Shown here: positions 36,202 through 44,540 of the stretch, in pieces | How positions within the stretch are numbered: the stretch's first letter is position 1 | Layout of the letters: the number at the start of each line of letters is the position of its first letter | Source: Sphingobium subterraneum | Lineage (GTDB): Bacteria; Pseudomonadota; Alphaproteobacteria; Sphingomonadales; Sphingomonadaceae | DNA length: 64,000 nt | Direction of reading: 5' to 3' | Assembly (NCBI RefSeq): GCF_014199435.1 | Contig: NZ_JACIJP010000001.1 | Location: 620,001-684,000 of the forward strand | The notes under the pieces: model-generated | Database searches by the model: none | What the model saw: the letters and a program-made list of their open reading frames with translations, nothing else | What the model was told of the DNA's origin: nothing | Translations under genes and position numbers: made by a program

Positions 36202-36470
36202 GGCCGTTCCTTGGCGAAGAACTGCGTGGCCTTTTTTAGGATGTCCCTCTCCTCCTTCAAAATCCGGTTCTCAAGGCGCAAACGTTCATTCTCCAATGCG
36301 AGATCGGCTTGCGGCCCGGAAACCAGATCCGTTGGTCGATAGTCTGCCAACCACTTCCCCAGCGTCGACTTGCCAACCCCCAAATCCGCCGCAACACGCG
36401 CGCGGGGCAACCCACTGGTCAGTGCGATCCGCACCGCTTCCTGCTTGAACTCTTCACTATGCTTGATCAT
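36198..36470 (-). CDS. IS3-family transposase OrfA (HTH)
   Basis: The 90-residue protein starts MIKHSEEFKQEAVRIALTSG at 36470, after AAGGAG at 9 nt. VAADLGVGKSTLGKWLADY is the helix-turn-helix that binds the IS ends, and LENERLRLENRILKEERDIL is the leucine-zipper helix for dimerisation. Near the end the heptamer A-AAA-AAG allows the frameshift into OrfB. Confidence 0.95.
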   Translation of the reverse strand: MIKHSEEFKQEAVRIALTSGLPRARVAADLGVGKSTLGKWLADYRPTDLVSGPQADLALENERLRLENRILKEERDILKKATQFFAKERP

Positions 36471-36506
36471 CTCGTCGGTCTCCTTGTGCGAGTGTTTAAC
36501 TCTCAA

Positions 36507-36535
36507 GTGACCGGCGCAAAACCGTTACAAGTCCA
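36507..36535. repeat. IS3 right terminal inverted repeat
   Basis: The 29 bp end CCGTTACAAGTCCA and are the perfect inverse of the repeat at 35307-35335. The AGC target duplication follows directly. Confidence 0.93.
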
Positions 36536-37194
36536 AGCCGCCGGCCGAGATCATCGAGATCGGTCGCAGCGATCTCGTCCGGGACGCCAGCGGAACAGCA
36601 ATCGAGCGGCCAATGGCTTGGCTCTATCGCCCGCTGCACGGGATTCCGCCCGAGACAATGGCCATCCATCATCTCACCGAGGCGGACTTCGGCCCGGAGA
36701 CACCGGTCTGCACGCCCGGACACCTGCATGCCGCGCTCGCACAAGGCGCGCCGGCCGACATTCTGGTAGCCCACAACTGCGAGTTCGAGCGCAAGTTCAT
36801 CACCAAGGCCACAACGGGCACGATCCCCTGGATTTGCACTTGGAAGGTCGCACTTCACGTCTGGCCTGATGCGCCGCGCCACGGCAATCAGGTCCTGCGC
36901 TACTGGCGCGGCCTCGTGCTCGATCCCGCGCTGGCTATGCCGCCGCACCGGGCCGGGCCCGATGCGTGGGTCACGGCGCACCTACTCGGTGAACTGCTCA
37001 AGGAGACCAGCGTCGAGCAGATGATCGCCTGGACGAACGCGCCACGTCACATGCCGGTGATCACCTTCGGCATGCACAAGGGCTCGGCATGGTCAGCGCT
37101 GCCACTCGACTATTTGCAATGGATGGCGCAGCAAGCGACGATGGACGCTGACGCGGTCTGGCATGCTAAGCAGGAAATCGCCCGTCGAGCATGA

Positions 37195-37504
37195 GTTGGC
37201 CCGGCCCATCCCGGTGCTTTGCGATACGCAATAGTTGCAGGCTGGTTGTGCTCTCGTCAACAGCAGAGGTTTCATGTGGTAGTAACCTTTTGGGTATATG
37301 AAGCATGGGCCGGAAGATGATGAGCGAACGCTGGAGGCGAGCGATGGAAACTTCATCGAGCGCTGATCGAGCCGGCAGCAAATAGTCGCCACACTTATCG
37401 AGACGGCTAAGAGACACTTATCTTGAGCTATTGATAATGCATGCCGAAGCAGCGTGCCGCTCCCACACCATTGGTCTCAGACTAGCGTCTACTTTGCCCC
37501 CCAT
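37195..37504. other. Non-coding stretch after the exonuclease gene
   Basis: I see no gene in these 310 bp. A 22-codon plus-strand ORF from about 37299 has no family resemblance. The stretch lies between two damaged genes and may be deletion scar. Confidence 0.45.
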
Positions 37505-37812
37505 TCAGAAAGCAGACTGTCCGCAGACGGCCGAGGAGGCGCCAAAATTCGGCGCGTGAACCTTTTCGCGCGCATCTGGTGTGCGTCCTGAGCGGCGACC
37601 AAATTCCATAGCCGCCGCTGCGGCCGCGCCGATAGCGCCGGCCGAGGTTCCGCCAATGATCTCAACCGATAGTGCGCTGCAATGGCGGCGACGGCGGCGG
37701 GGTAGATAATGCCGCTTGTAACTCCGCCCTTCATGACGAGGTCGCATTCGAAACTTGGTGTCGCCGACACGTTGAGTTCAGGAACGGCGGGTTTGATATC
37801 GGGTTCGCTCAT
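37505..37812 (-). pseudogene. Truncated, frameshifted patatin-like phospholipase remnant
   Basis: From ATG 37812 the frame reads FECDLVMKGGVTSGIIYPAA then VAAIAAHYRLRS. At about 37664 the family sequence continues in another frame as IIGGTSAGAIGAAAAAAMEF (GxSxG nucleophile elbow), so one base is missing. The second frame runs on to a stop at 37505, far short of the roughly 1000 residues usual for this patatin type. It therefore has an N-terminal start, a 1-nt deletion and a lost C-terminus. Patatin lipases are common membrane-attacking effectors in defence islands. It cannot be functional. Confidence 0.8.
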
Positions 37813-37992
37813 ATGGTCCCCCCCCTGCGGGTGAGGTGGTTTGTCCAAGACTATATCGATAGCATTTTTTACAAAGATCAACTCAAGCAGTTCGGCCACC
37901 TGCCGCTCCTTATTCAGGTGATCAAAATTGCTGTCGTCAAACCAAAGTTCGCAGGATAGGTTTACACAGCCGGTGCCCTTATTGGAGGAATA

Positions 37993-38727
37993 ATGCTACA
38001 TGCTGTTAGTGCGCGCAAGGCGCGGCTGCATCATTTTCGAAATGCCGGCACTCGCGTGCCTCTCGAAGATGTCGTAACATCGACAGTCTTCGGGCCACTA
38101 CTATTCTTGGCCGAAACTGATCGCGACCGGGTGCTTCGCGCGCTGCTTGTTGGTCTTGGGTTCACGGACAAACGGTGGTCAGGATTATTAACCTTGTCCT
38201 TCTGGATCAAACGCCCGACAGATCCTCGCATTCGCCCTCGCTCTATCGAACCCGACCTTATCATCAGCGATGAACGCGGGATAGTCTTGCTCACCGAAAT
38301 CAAGTGGGGCGCACCTCTGGATGACGGTGAACTTGCTGGCCAATGGGCATGTCTTGACGAACGCGAACGGGCCCGGGCCCGGCATCTTCTGATCGTGCGC
38401 GACAAAAGGCCATATCACGGTCAGATCCGATCAGATGAGCGGCTGCTTCGGCGCTACAATCTCTATCCTTGGCCTTTTAAAATGCATTGTTGGAGCGACA
38501 TCGCACATTCTCTGGAAGCGCTCGGGCGATCCGATGCGGCGGCACATTTACGGAGCTGGGCTCGTACCGTGGCGCACTTTCTGCGGACCGAGGACGGGTT
38601 CGCTATGAGGGGGTGGACCCGGCTCGAGTTGAACGCAGTGGAAGCTTATGTGCCTCGCTTCCGACAGGCTTGGTGGTCCAACTTGCACATTGTCAGCAGA
38701 GTCGAGAGGAAATGGGCGAATGGATGA
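37993..38727 (+). CDS. PD-(D/E)XK nuclease-like protein
   Basis: The 244-residue protein starts at 37993 after a very good TTGGAGGAATA ribosome site. RSIEPDLIISDERGIVLLTE followed by IKW carries Asp, Glu and Lys with the spacing of a PD-(D/E)XK core (EPDLII...TEIKW). DDGELAGQWACLDE and the ARHLLIVRDKR strand follow, as in restriction-type nucleases of this fold. Its end overlaps the next gene by 8 bp, so the two form a unit. It is not a family I can name. A role in DNA cleavage within a two-gene defence unit is inference. Confidence 0.65.
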   Translation: MLHAVSARKARLHHFRNAGTRVPLEDVVTSTVFGPLLFLAETDRDRVLRALLVGLGFTDKRWSGLLTLSFWIKRPTDPRIRPRSIEPDLIISDERGIVLLTEIKWGAPLDDGELAGQWACLDERERARARHLLIVRDKRPYHGQIRSDERLLRRYNLYPWPFKMHCWSDIAHSLEALGRSDAAAHLRSWARTVAHFLRTEDGFAMRGWTRLELNAVEAYVPRFRQAWWSNLHIVSRVERKWANG

Positions 38728-39316
38728 CCAAATCTGGCTCAGTATCGCGAACAGCAAGCGCATTTTTGATGAAGCCGACGCGCTTGCGGAAGCCCTCCAA
38801 GATTGCCTTGCCGAAGTCAGGCCCGCGATCGAGCCCGAAACATTTTATGAAGAAGGCTACGAGCCCGACGAGTGGACGACGACGGCTTATCTGTTGGCTC
38901 ACCTCGTCAGGAAAACACCCGGATTGCCGGCCTCAGGTGGACATGTCACGTTCCTTATCAGCTTGTGGCGCCCCGAAGATGAGCAAGGCGTTTCTTGGTC
39001 GGCAGCAAGACAGGCCAAGCTCTATGTTGGATTTCAACCCTCGGCCCGCGTCGACGGTTGGACGATGGAGACTCTGTGCATCGATGGCGACGGCAATTCG
39101 ATCAAGGCCAAGCCCGGTTCGGATTTTCTGTGGCACGGCACAGGCAGCGAAACGATGAGGCGAGCATGGTTTTTCTGTGTGCGGCTCGCGGGCCTCGAAA
39201 ATCGTGATGAAGTTCGCCGCGAAATCATCGATCCGCTGACGCGGCTGTTTGCAAACGTGCCCGAAAAGGAGGCGTTTGCCGGCTGCGAAGCAACGATACC
39301 TGTCCCGAAGAATTAG
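38720..39316 (+). CDS. Hypothetical partner of PD-(D/E)XK gene
   Basis: The start at 38720 (MDDQIWLSIANSKRIFDEAD) lies inside the end of the nuclease-like gene (8-bp overlap), with GAGAGGA upstream. The 198-residue protein is acidic, with TTAYLLAHLVRKTPGL and HVTFLISLWRPEDEQ. It has no membrane segment or catalytic motif that I recognise. Tight coupling suggests it controls or targets the nuclease-like protein. Confidence 0.65.
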   Translation: MDDQIWLSIANSKRIFDEADALAEALQDCLAEVRPAIEPETFYEEGYEPDEWTTTAYLLAHLVRKTPGLPASGGHVTFLISLWRPEDEQGVSWSAARQAKLYVGFQPSARVDGWTMETLCIDGDGNSIKAKPGSDFLWHGTGSETMRRAWFFCVRLAGLENRDEVRREIIDPLTRLFANVPEKEAFAGCEATIPVPKN

Positions 39317-40065
39317 CGTCTCCTAAGTCATCGCTATAGCTTGATAGCCGATCAAGGCGCTCGCATGCACACCGTCCTTCTCCACCTATCCGCCCAGGAT
39401 TGCGCACGCTCTCGTTCCGGCGGCGCGTGACTATTGCCTATGCCGCGGAGAAGGAGAGGGTGATGATCCTCGACCTGTTCTATGGTGGGCAGGATTGGGA
39501 AACGATCATGGATGCCGAATGAGGAGGGGGCCGGCAATCGGACGGGCGGGATTTAAGACGAGAACTGCCAGTCCGCGATAGGCCCGGCTCTTGTCAAGCG
39601 GCGATGCCGGCCATTGCCTTGATGTGAACGTACGGCCGCTTTGACGGAGCTGGTTTTGACCTCTCAACGGCAGCTATGTTAGCGGATCAAGCACAAAGGG
39701 CTGTTTATCGCTGGAGCGGGAGAGATTCGAACCAGTTCCATAAGCGGCTGATTTGCCGTGGTTCCAATCGATCCGCCTTTTTCCGATACCTCGGAATATA
39801 CCCCGGAAAGGCCCAAAAACATTTCCGCCTGAAAACTGCTACTTGTCAGCTCAGTTCGACGGAGTGCACGGTATTCGAACCCACGATACAACGCAAGGTT
39901 TCGAACTGTCTCAATCAAGTTTTTGCGAGTGGCCGACCGATTGCCGTTTCGGCTCATAAACATTCTAAGCATGGACGATTGTTCGTGCCGAATCGAATAC
40001 TATTCAAACCTCGCAAGCCTTGGCAGATTGTGGTTTAATTGAAGGCGCAGCTGAGGGGGGCATTG
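39317..40065. other. Gap with decayed sequence
   Basis: This 750-bp gap holds the end of a ParE/RelE toxin gene (39427-39522) and several short ORFs without support. Read on the minus strand, 39712-39735 resembles a tRNA 3' end (GGTTCGAATC, then CCCGCTCCA), but the T-stem is incomplete, so I do not call a tRNA. It may be an old attachment-site scar. Confidence 0.4.
39427..39522 (+). pseudogene. RelE/ParE-type toxin C-terminal remnant
   Basis: The frame reads VTIAYAAEKERVMILDLFYG then GQDWETIMDAE and a stop. This is the last strand pair and tail typical of ParE/RelE toxins ('...RVVILRIFHGRQDW'). No start or N-terminal two-thirds are present, and no antitoxin gene is next to it. It is a fragment of a lost toxin-antitoxin module. 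Confidence 0.65.
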
Positions 40066-41367
40066 ATGAGCGTAGCGAACCAGCTCGATTCGTTGGGACA
40101 TGCACAGGTCATCGTCATCCTGAAGCCAACCGTCACCCGGCGCGATGGCCGGCAGACGATCGTCGCGCTTGAGGAGACAAAAGATCTCCAGGAAGAGGTC
40201 GCCCGCAAAGTCCGCAAGCATTTTCGCTATTTCCCAAGCTCAACCTTCGCACAATTGTCCTCGGTCGTGCCACCGACGATACCCAACGGCGAAGCGCCCC
40301 AATATGCGGTCGACAAACGTGCCAAACGTCTTGGCGCCGAAGCCTCGGTTCGTTACCTGCCCAATCTCGGCGTGCTCATCGGCACGATCGACCGCGCAGC
40401 CCTTGCCGCACTGTGTGCGGATGAGGATGTCGCGGATGTACTGGATCCGCCTCCGCTCAGCCTCATCCAGCCGGAAGAAGACTCCGCGCTCGACGGACCC
40501 GGCGAGGGCTTGTCCTGGGCGATCAAGCGCCTCAGGATCGATGCGCTCTGGGATAAGGGACTGTCCGGTTCGGGGGTGTTAATCGGGCACCTCGATTCCG
40601 GCGTTGATCCGGCTCATCCCGCGCTCCAGGACAAGGTCGACGCTTTCGCGCTATTCGACTTGTCCGGGCGGCAGGTTGTCAACGCGCCCGTTGCAGACAG
40701 CGGTTATCACGGCACCCACACCGCCGGCATCCTCGTCGGCGCACCCGTCAATGGGCTGAGCTTCGGGACCGCACCCGGTGCGCGACTCGTATCGGCGGGC
40801 GTGATCGAAGGCGGCGATGTCCCTGCACGCGTGCTCGGCGCGCTCGACTGGTGCGTCGCCCAAGGTGTTCGCGTCGTCAATCTGTCGCTCGGTCTCCGCG
40901 CTTTCGTCCCGCAATTCTCCGCCATTCTCGCGCTGCTGCGCGCGCGCAACATCCTGCCGGTGGTCGCAATCGGCAATGAGGGCATCAATACGAGCCGTTC
41001 GCCCGGCAATCTCAAGGAAGCCTTGTCGGTCGGAGCGCTCGACCAAACCGACCAGATCTGGCTCCAGTCATCCAGCGACGTCGTGGTCGATCCCCCCAAG
41101 CGCAAGGTGCCTGCGATCGTAGGTCCCGGCGCCGGCATCTGGTCCTCGGTCCCGGGTGGTCAATTGAGATCGCTGTCTGGAACTTCGATGGCGACGCCCC
41201 ATATATCAGGATTAGCGGCGCTTCTCCTGGAACACCGCCCGGAGGCAACGGTTGATCAACTTGAGCGTGCTATATTCGCATCCTGTGTTCGTCCGACGGC
41301 GATCAGTTCAGCACGAGGCAATCGTGGTGTACCGAATGCTGTTGAGGCGCTGACGCAATTAGGGTAA
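40066..41367 (+). CDS. Subtilisin-family (S8) serine peptidase
   Basis: I start this 433-residue protein at 40066 because GAGGGGGG lies just upstream. The catalytic triad is complete: IGHLDSGVD (Asp177), GYHGTHTAG (His215) and LSGTSMATPH (Ser374), with VVAIGNEG as the oxyanion-hole Asn. There is no signal peptide, so the enzyme should stay in the cytoplasm. About 170 residues precede the catalytic domain and may include an internal inhibitory or sensing part. A small I9-like protein follows after 12 bp. Cytoplasmic S8 peptidases occur in bacterial conflict systems, but no known partner such as a gasdermin is seen here. Confidence 0.9.
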   Translation: MSVANQLDSLGHAQVIVILKPTVTRRDGRQTIVALEETKDLQEEVARKVRKHFRYFPSSTFAQLSSVVPPTIPNGEAPQYAVDKRAKRLGAEASVRYLPNLGVLIGTIDRAALAALCADEDVADVLDPPPLSLIQPEEDSALDGPGEGLSWAIKRLRIDALWDKGLSGSGVLIGHLDSGVDPAHPALQDKVDAFALFDLSGRQVVNAPVADSGYHGTHTAGILVGAPVNGLSFGTAPGARLVSAGVIEGGDVPARVLGALDWCVAQGVRVVNLSLGLRAFVPQFSAILALLRARNILPVVAIGNEGINTSRSPGNLKEALSVGALDQTDQIWLQSSSDVVVDPPKRKVPAIVGPGAGIWSSVPGGQLRSLSGTSMATPHISGLAALLLEHRPEATVDQLERAIFASCVRPTAISSARGNRGVPNAVEALTQLG

Positions 41368-41379
41368 GGTGACGCTATC

Positions 41380-41664
41380 ATGATCCAGCTCGACCCGAAA
41401 CTGAAGCGCGCGCTCGACAGTGCTGTCGAGAGCGTAAGAGCGGTTGTGACGCTCGATTCCAAGTCGGCCAAGCCGCTTGCTCCAGAAGAGACCGAGGCGT
41501 CGGTCCAGTCGATAGTCGAACGGGCGACCAAGAAGACCAAAATAAAGCCTCGCGACCTCGTGGTCTTCCCCAATCTCCAGTCGTTTTCGATCGATGCCGA
41601 TCCCAGCTTCATGAAAGAAGTCCTGTCGGAGGACAGTGTCCATTCGGCATCCCTAAACGTCTGA
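41380..41664 (+). CDS. Small I9-like (propeptide/inhibitor-like) protein
   Basis: The 94-residue protein starts MIQLDPKLKRALDSAVESV. LVVFPNLQSFSIDADPSFMK then EVLSEDSVHSASLN resembles the end of inhibitor I9 domains, the beta-alpha-beta propeptides that fold and block subtilisins ('...F...L..DP.V..V'). It lies 12 bp behind the S8 gene, so it could act in trans as inhibitor, chaperone or immunity partner. The I9 call rests on pattern only. Confidence 0.5.
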   Translation: MIQLDPKLKRALDSAVESVRAVVTLDSKSAKPLAPEETEASVQSIVERATKKTKIKPRDLVVFPNLQSFSIDADPSFMKEVLSEDSVHSASLNV

Positions 41665-41867
41665 CAGAGTTACCATTACTGCCTTGACTGGGCGCGAACG
41701 CTGCCAGCCAGCCCAATACGACATGTGTTTCGATCAATTCCGTTGCCAGGGCGATTGCAGTCGAAGCCCGTTAGGTCGCGTCGAGAAATTGTGACGGCTG
41801 AATGTCAATGTAGAATGAAGCGCGCCCTCGATTAAACCATATTGAATATTATCTCCGATTGCGCGTC

Positions 41868-41903
41868 TAGGCGACTTCTGTCATATTTAGTCAAAGTCGC
41901 CTA
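41868..41903. promoter_or_regulatory. 10-bp inverted repeat before lipoprotein operon
   Basis: TAGGCGACTT and AAGTCGCCTA are perfect arms 16 bp apart, about 50 bp upstream of the lipoprotein gene and 200 bp past the I9-like gene. With no T-run behind it, an operator is as likely as a terminator. The rest of 41665-41950 has no ORF of note. Confidence 0.45.
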
Positions 41904-41950
41904 TTAAATCAGTCAAAACGGTTCAATGCTTGCCTGGGTGGGGGGCAATC

Positions 41951-43552
41951 GTGCGCAGATTCGGTCTTTTTCTTCTCATGATTCCGCTGATGGCGGGCCT
42001 TTCCGGCTGCGCTGTCTTGTATGACGCGCGACGAGATGCCAACGCGACCGCTGTCGCAACAGCCTTCGACAAGGCCGCGCCTGGTACTTATTTCGACGAC
42101 CTCCGAGCCGCTTATGCGACCGTCGGCACGCGGGAAGAAGACGCCGCCCTGCATCTCTCCGAAGCTGGTCGCGACGCGCAATTGCTCGACGCGATCGCCC
42201 CGGCGTCGCTGTCGCCTGACGAACGCAAGCTGATTGCCGGACAGCAGGGCGCGATCGGAACCGCGGCACTCCCGCAATTGGTCGAGGCCCGCTTCGCGCT
42301 GCTGACGGGCTGCGGCCCTGCGGACTGCGGGCGAATCGCTCCGGCCACGCTCGTCGCATGGCGCGCGTTTGCGGTGCAGTATCCAAGCCTCGTTAAAGCC
42401 GCCGCCGATGCCGACGACCGCCTGCGGCTGGCCGCCGACCTCGCCGCCGAGGACGGACCGGTTTCGGCCGACGAGGCCAAGCCGATCCCCGCTGCCTGCC
42501 CCCGGCCCGGCGAGCCGCTGCCGCCCCTGCCTGCAGCGACCCCCGGCATGACCCCGCGCCAGATCGCCTTGATGAACGTGCGCCAGACCGCAGGCCTCAT
42601 CGATGCGTGCCGCGATGCGCCGATGACCGCCTTTGCCGGTACATCGGGCACGCTTGGCGGCCTGCTTCGAAAGATCGGCGAGAACCGTGCCGAACAGGCG
42701 AAGGGCGAGCAAGCTGCCCGCGACGTCAAGGCCGCAATCGCCGCGCTGGAGAAAGAAGCCAAGACACCCAATTCGCCGAGTTTCCTGAGCGATGTCGCGA
42801 AGCTGCGCGATGACCTCGCCAAGGCCGACCTGCCCGCGATCGCCAAGGCTGCCGGCGCCGAAAAGCTGGGCACCATCATCGATGATCTCCTCAAGGTCGA
42901 ACTGCAGACCAGTGCCGCAGCAGCAGCTCCAAAGACCAGCGCCACCACTGCGGCTGCCGCACCGGCCACCGATCCGAGTGTCACCACCAAGCGCGCCCAA
43001 GCAGTGCTGGACCTACTGGGCGCCGCGGAGCAGCTGGTCGACGCCTATAAGGACATGCCGGCGACCGATCGCGCCTCGGCATTGCTGGTCGCCAAAACAG
43101 CACAACAGCAACAGCTCGATGAAGCCAATCTGGCTGCGCGTCATGCGTCGGACCTTGCCGCCCTCGATCGCCAGCAACTCGACGCGGGACTTACCGAGCT
43201 ATCTTACCTCGCTTCGGCAGATCTCGCCCTGCGCGCCATCAAACATCACAGCACCGACGGCGCTACCGGCCTTGCCAAGCCCGACCGAGCGTGGTTCGCG
43301 CAAGCGGCAGTCGCCCATGGTATCGCCCAGTCGCGAGGCGGTATGGTCGCCGAACGGCTCGATTGGCGCCGGCTCCAGCTGGAACGCAAATATCAAGTAG
43401 ACCTAGCCGAGCGTACTGCCGCCAACCGCCGCGCACTGATTGCACCGCTCGTCCAGCAAATCCAGGCCGCGGGCAAGACCGGCATCAAGCCTGAGCTCGT
43501 CGCAACGCTGCTGGGCCAGCTGGGCGTCGGTGCTGCAGTGCTGGGGAAATGA
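41951..43552 (+). CDS. Predicted lipoprotein, coiled-coil rich (533 aa)
   Basis: Translation most likely begins at GTG 41951, behind GGTGGGGGG, giving RRFGLFLLMIPLMAGLSGCA, a lipoprotein signal with lipobox LSGC. A TTG at 41930 is the alternative. The mature part is Ala/Lys/Asp-rich and helical, with a Pro/Ala-rich linker near residue 340 and Cys pairs around 130. It should be a membrane-anchored periplasmic protein. Its stop overlaps the next lipoprotein gene (ATGA). It is the first of four cotranscribed envelope genes. I do not recognise the family. Confidence 0.75.
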   Translation: MRRFGLFLLMIPLMAGLSGCAVLYDARRDANATAVATAFDKAAPGTYFDDLRAAYATVGTREEDAALHLSEAGRDAQLLDAIAPASLSPDERKLIAGQQGAIGTAALPQLVEARFALLTGCGPADCGRIAPATLVAWRAFAVQYPSLVKAAADADDRLRLAADLAAEDGPVSADEAKPIPAACPRPGEPLPPLPAATPGMTPRQIALMNVRQTAGLIDACRDAPMTAFAGTSGTLGGLLRKIGENRAEQAKGEQAARDVKAAIAALEKEAKTPNSPSFLSDVAKLRDDLAKADLPAIAKAAGAEKLGTIIDDLLKVELQTSAAAAAPKTSATTAAAAPATDPSVTTKRAQAVLDLLGAAEQLVDAYKDMPATDRASALLVAKTAQQQQLDEANLAARHASDLAALDRQQLDAGLTELSYLASADLALRAIKHHSTDGATGLAKPDRAWFAQAAVAHGIAQSRGGMVAERLDWRRLQLERKYQVDLAERTAANRRALIAPLVQQIQAAGKTGIKPELVATLLGQLGVGAAVLGK

Positions 43553-44055
43553 CTATGCGCATGTGCGCCATCTTTATCGCTCTCTTCTCGCTCGCCGGCT
43601 GCGTCAGGCCGCCGCTCCGTCATGCCGCGAGCGTCTCGGCAGTTGAGGTGCAGGACTTCGATACCGGCATCAGCCGCTTCGACAAGGCCCACCGGACTGC
43701 GATTGCCGACACCGACACCCGCGCGGCGCGGCTGCTTGCGCTCGCCAATGCGACCGATGCGGCGGTCAACGCGCGCGTCCTGGCCTTGAAAGCCGCTGAC
43801 GACGCCGACGCTCTACGCATCTTCGATGCGGCCACGCCGCCGCCATTCGCCGAAACCGTAGCGCTTCCTGCGGTAAAGGCTCCCAGCTACGATCTAGCCG
43901 GGCAACAAGCCTTGCTCGACGCGCTCAACAAGACCGCAGCTAAGCCGACCGTTGGGCAGAATGCCGAGCTGCTGTTGGGCTTCGCGATCGATGTCGCAAC
44001 CAAGATGAAGGCCGACGTCGACGCGGCCACCCCCAAGACCGCGACCACCCCGTAA
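43549..44055 (+). CDS. Predicted lipoprotein (168 aa)
   Basis: The protein begins MTMRMCAIFIALFSLAGCVR, with lipobox LAGC. The rest is Ala-rich and helical (TDTRAARLLALANATDAAV), with no known domain. Its start overlaps the previous stop by 4 bp, and the next gene follows after 11 bp. A periplasmic partner of the larger lipoprotein is the simplest reading. Confidence 0.75.
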   Translation: MTMRMCAIFIALFSLAGCVRPPLRHAASVSAVEVQDFDTGISRFDKAHRTAIADTDTRAARLLALANATDAAVNARVLALKAADDADALRIFDAATPPPFAETVALPAVKAPSYDLAGQQALLDALNKTAAKPTVGQNAELLLGFAIDVATKMKADVDAATPKTATTP

Positions 44056-44066
44056 GGAATCGAGCC

Positions 44067-44540
44067 ATGAAACACGCTGATACGGCTGCCGACAACCTCC
44101 TCCCGGTGCTCATGGGGTTCGCCGCCGGTGCGCTTATCGGCTTCGGCGCCGCGCGGAGCGTGAGGAAGCCGGCGACCAGCGCCGACCGGGCAGCGCTCGA
44201 CGATGGCAGTGCCGACAAGGATCTGATCGACCTGCTACAGAAGCAGCAGGACCAGGTCAGCCGGGGAATCCTTGAACTTACCATCCGCGAGGGCGAGCCC
44301 GGCGCGCAGCAACTCAACCTCGCCGGCCAGGTCGCGCAACTCAACCTCGATCTTGCCAAGCTCCAGGCAAGGCTTAGCCTTGCCCAGACCAACGCCGCCG
44401 CAATTCAATTCCCGGGAGACGCGACCATCACTGCTCTGCGCACTGCTGCCGGCGACCTTGAGGCGGCAATCGGGAAGGCGACCGCGCTTGACCAGCTTCT
44501 CGCCAAGGTGTCGGCGGCGATCGCCGTGTGGAAGCCGTGA
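44067..44540 (+). CDS. Single-pass membrane protein with coiled coil (157 aa)
   Basis: LLPVLMGFAAGALIGFGAAR near the N-terminus is one transmembrane helix. From residue 50 on, DLIDLLQKQQDQVSRGILEL and AQLNLDLAKLQARLSLAQTN have the heptad character of a coiled coil. It starts 11 bp after the lipoprotein gene and overlaps the next gene by GTGA. It could link the envelope complex together. No family is recognised. Confidence 0.7.
   Translation: MKHADTAADNLLPVLMGFAAGALIGFGAARSVRKPATSADRAALDDGSADKDLIDLLQKQQDQVSRGILELTIREGEPGAQQLNLAGQVAQLNLDLAKLQARLSLAQTNAAAIQFPGDATITALRTAAGDLEAAIGKATALDQLLAKVSAAIAVWKP

Larger units (their letters stand above)
35307..36535 (-). mobile_element. IS3-family insertion sequence (1229 bp)
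   Basis: The element is bounded by perfect 29-bp inverted repeats and flanked by a 3-bp direct repeat AGC (35304-35306 and 36536-36538), the size expected of IS3-family insertions. It encodes OrfA and OrfB on the minus strand, overlapping by ATGA. The slippery heptamer A-AAA-AAG (36237-36231) lies in the OrfA frame near its end, where a -1 shift would give the OrfAB transposase. All parts look intact, so the copy is probably young and may be active. Confidence 0.95.
35264..37194 (+). pseudogene. ExoX-like DEDD exonuclease gene split by IS3-family element
   Basis: The gene opens with ATG at 35264 and reads MRFRIVDLETTGFE, the DEDD motif I (Asp7, Glu9). It is then cut after position 35306 by the IS and stops at 35317. 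The rest continues at 36539. Removing the IS and one AGC copy restores an open frame of 232 codons (GFEPPAEIIEIGR across the joint). Later parts include ILVAHNCEFE, GPDAWVTAHLLGE and ITFGMHKGSAWSALPLDYL, the C-terminal domain typical of exodeoxyribonuclease X. The last open part (36613-37194) could still make a fragment lacking motif I, so activity is lost. Confidence 0.9.

Noticed and set aside
39712..39735. tRNA-like 3' end on the minus strand
   Set aside because: The T-stem cannot be completed and no other arm is present, so I do not annotate a tRNA; mentioned only as a possible scar.
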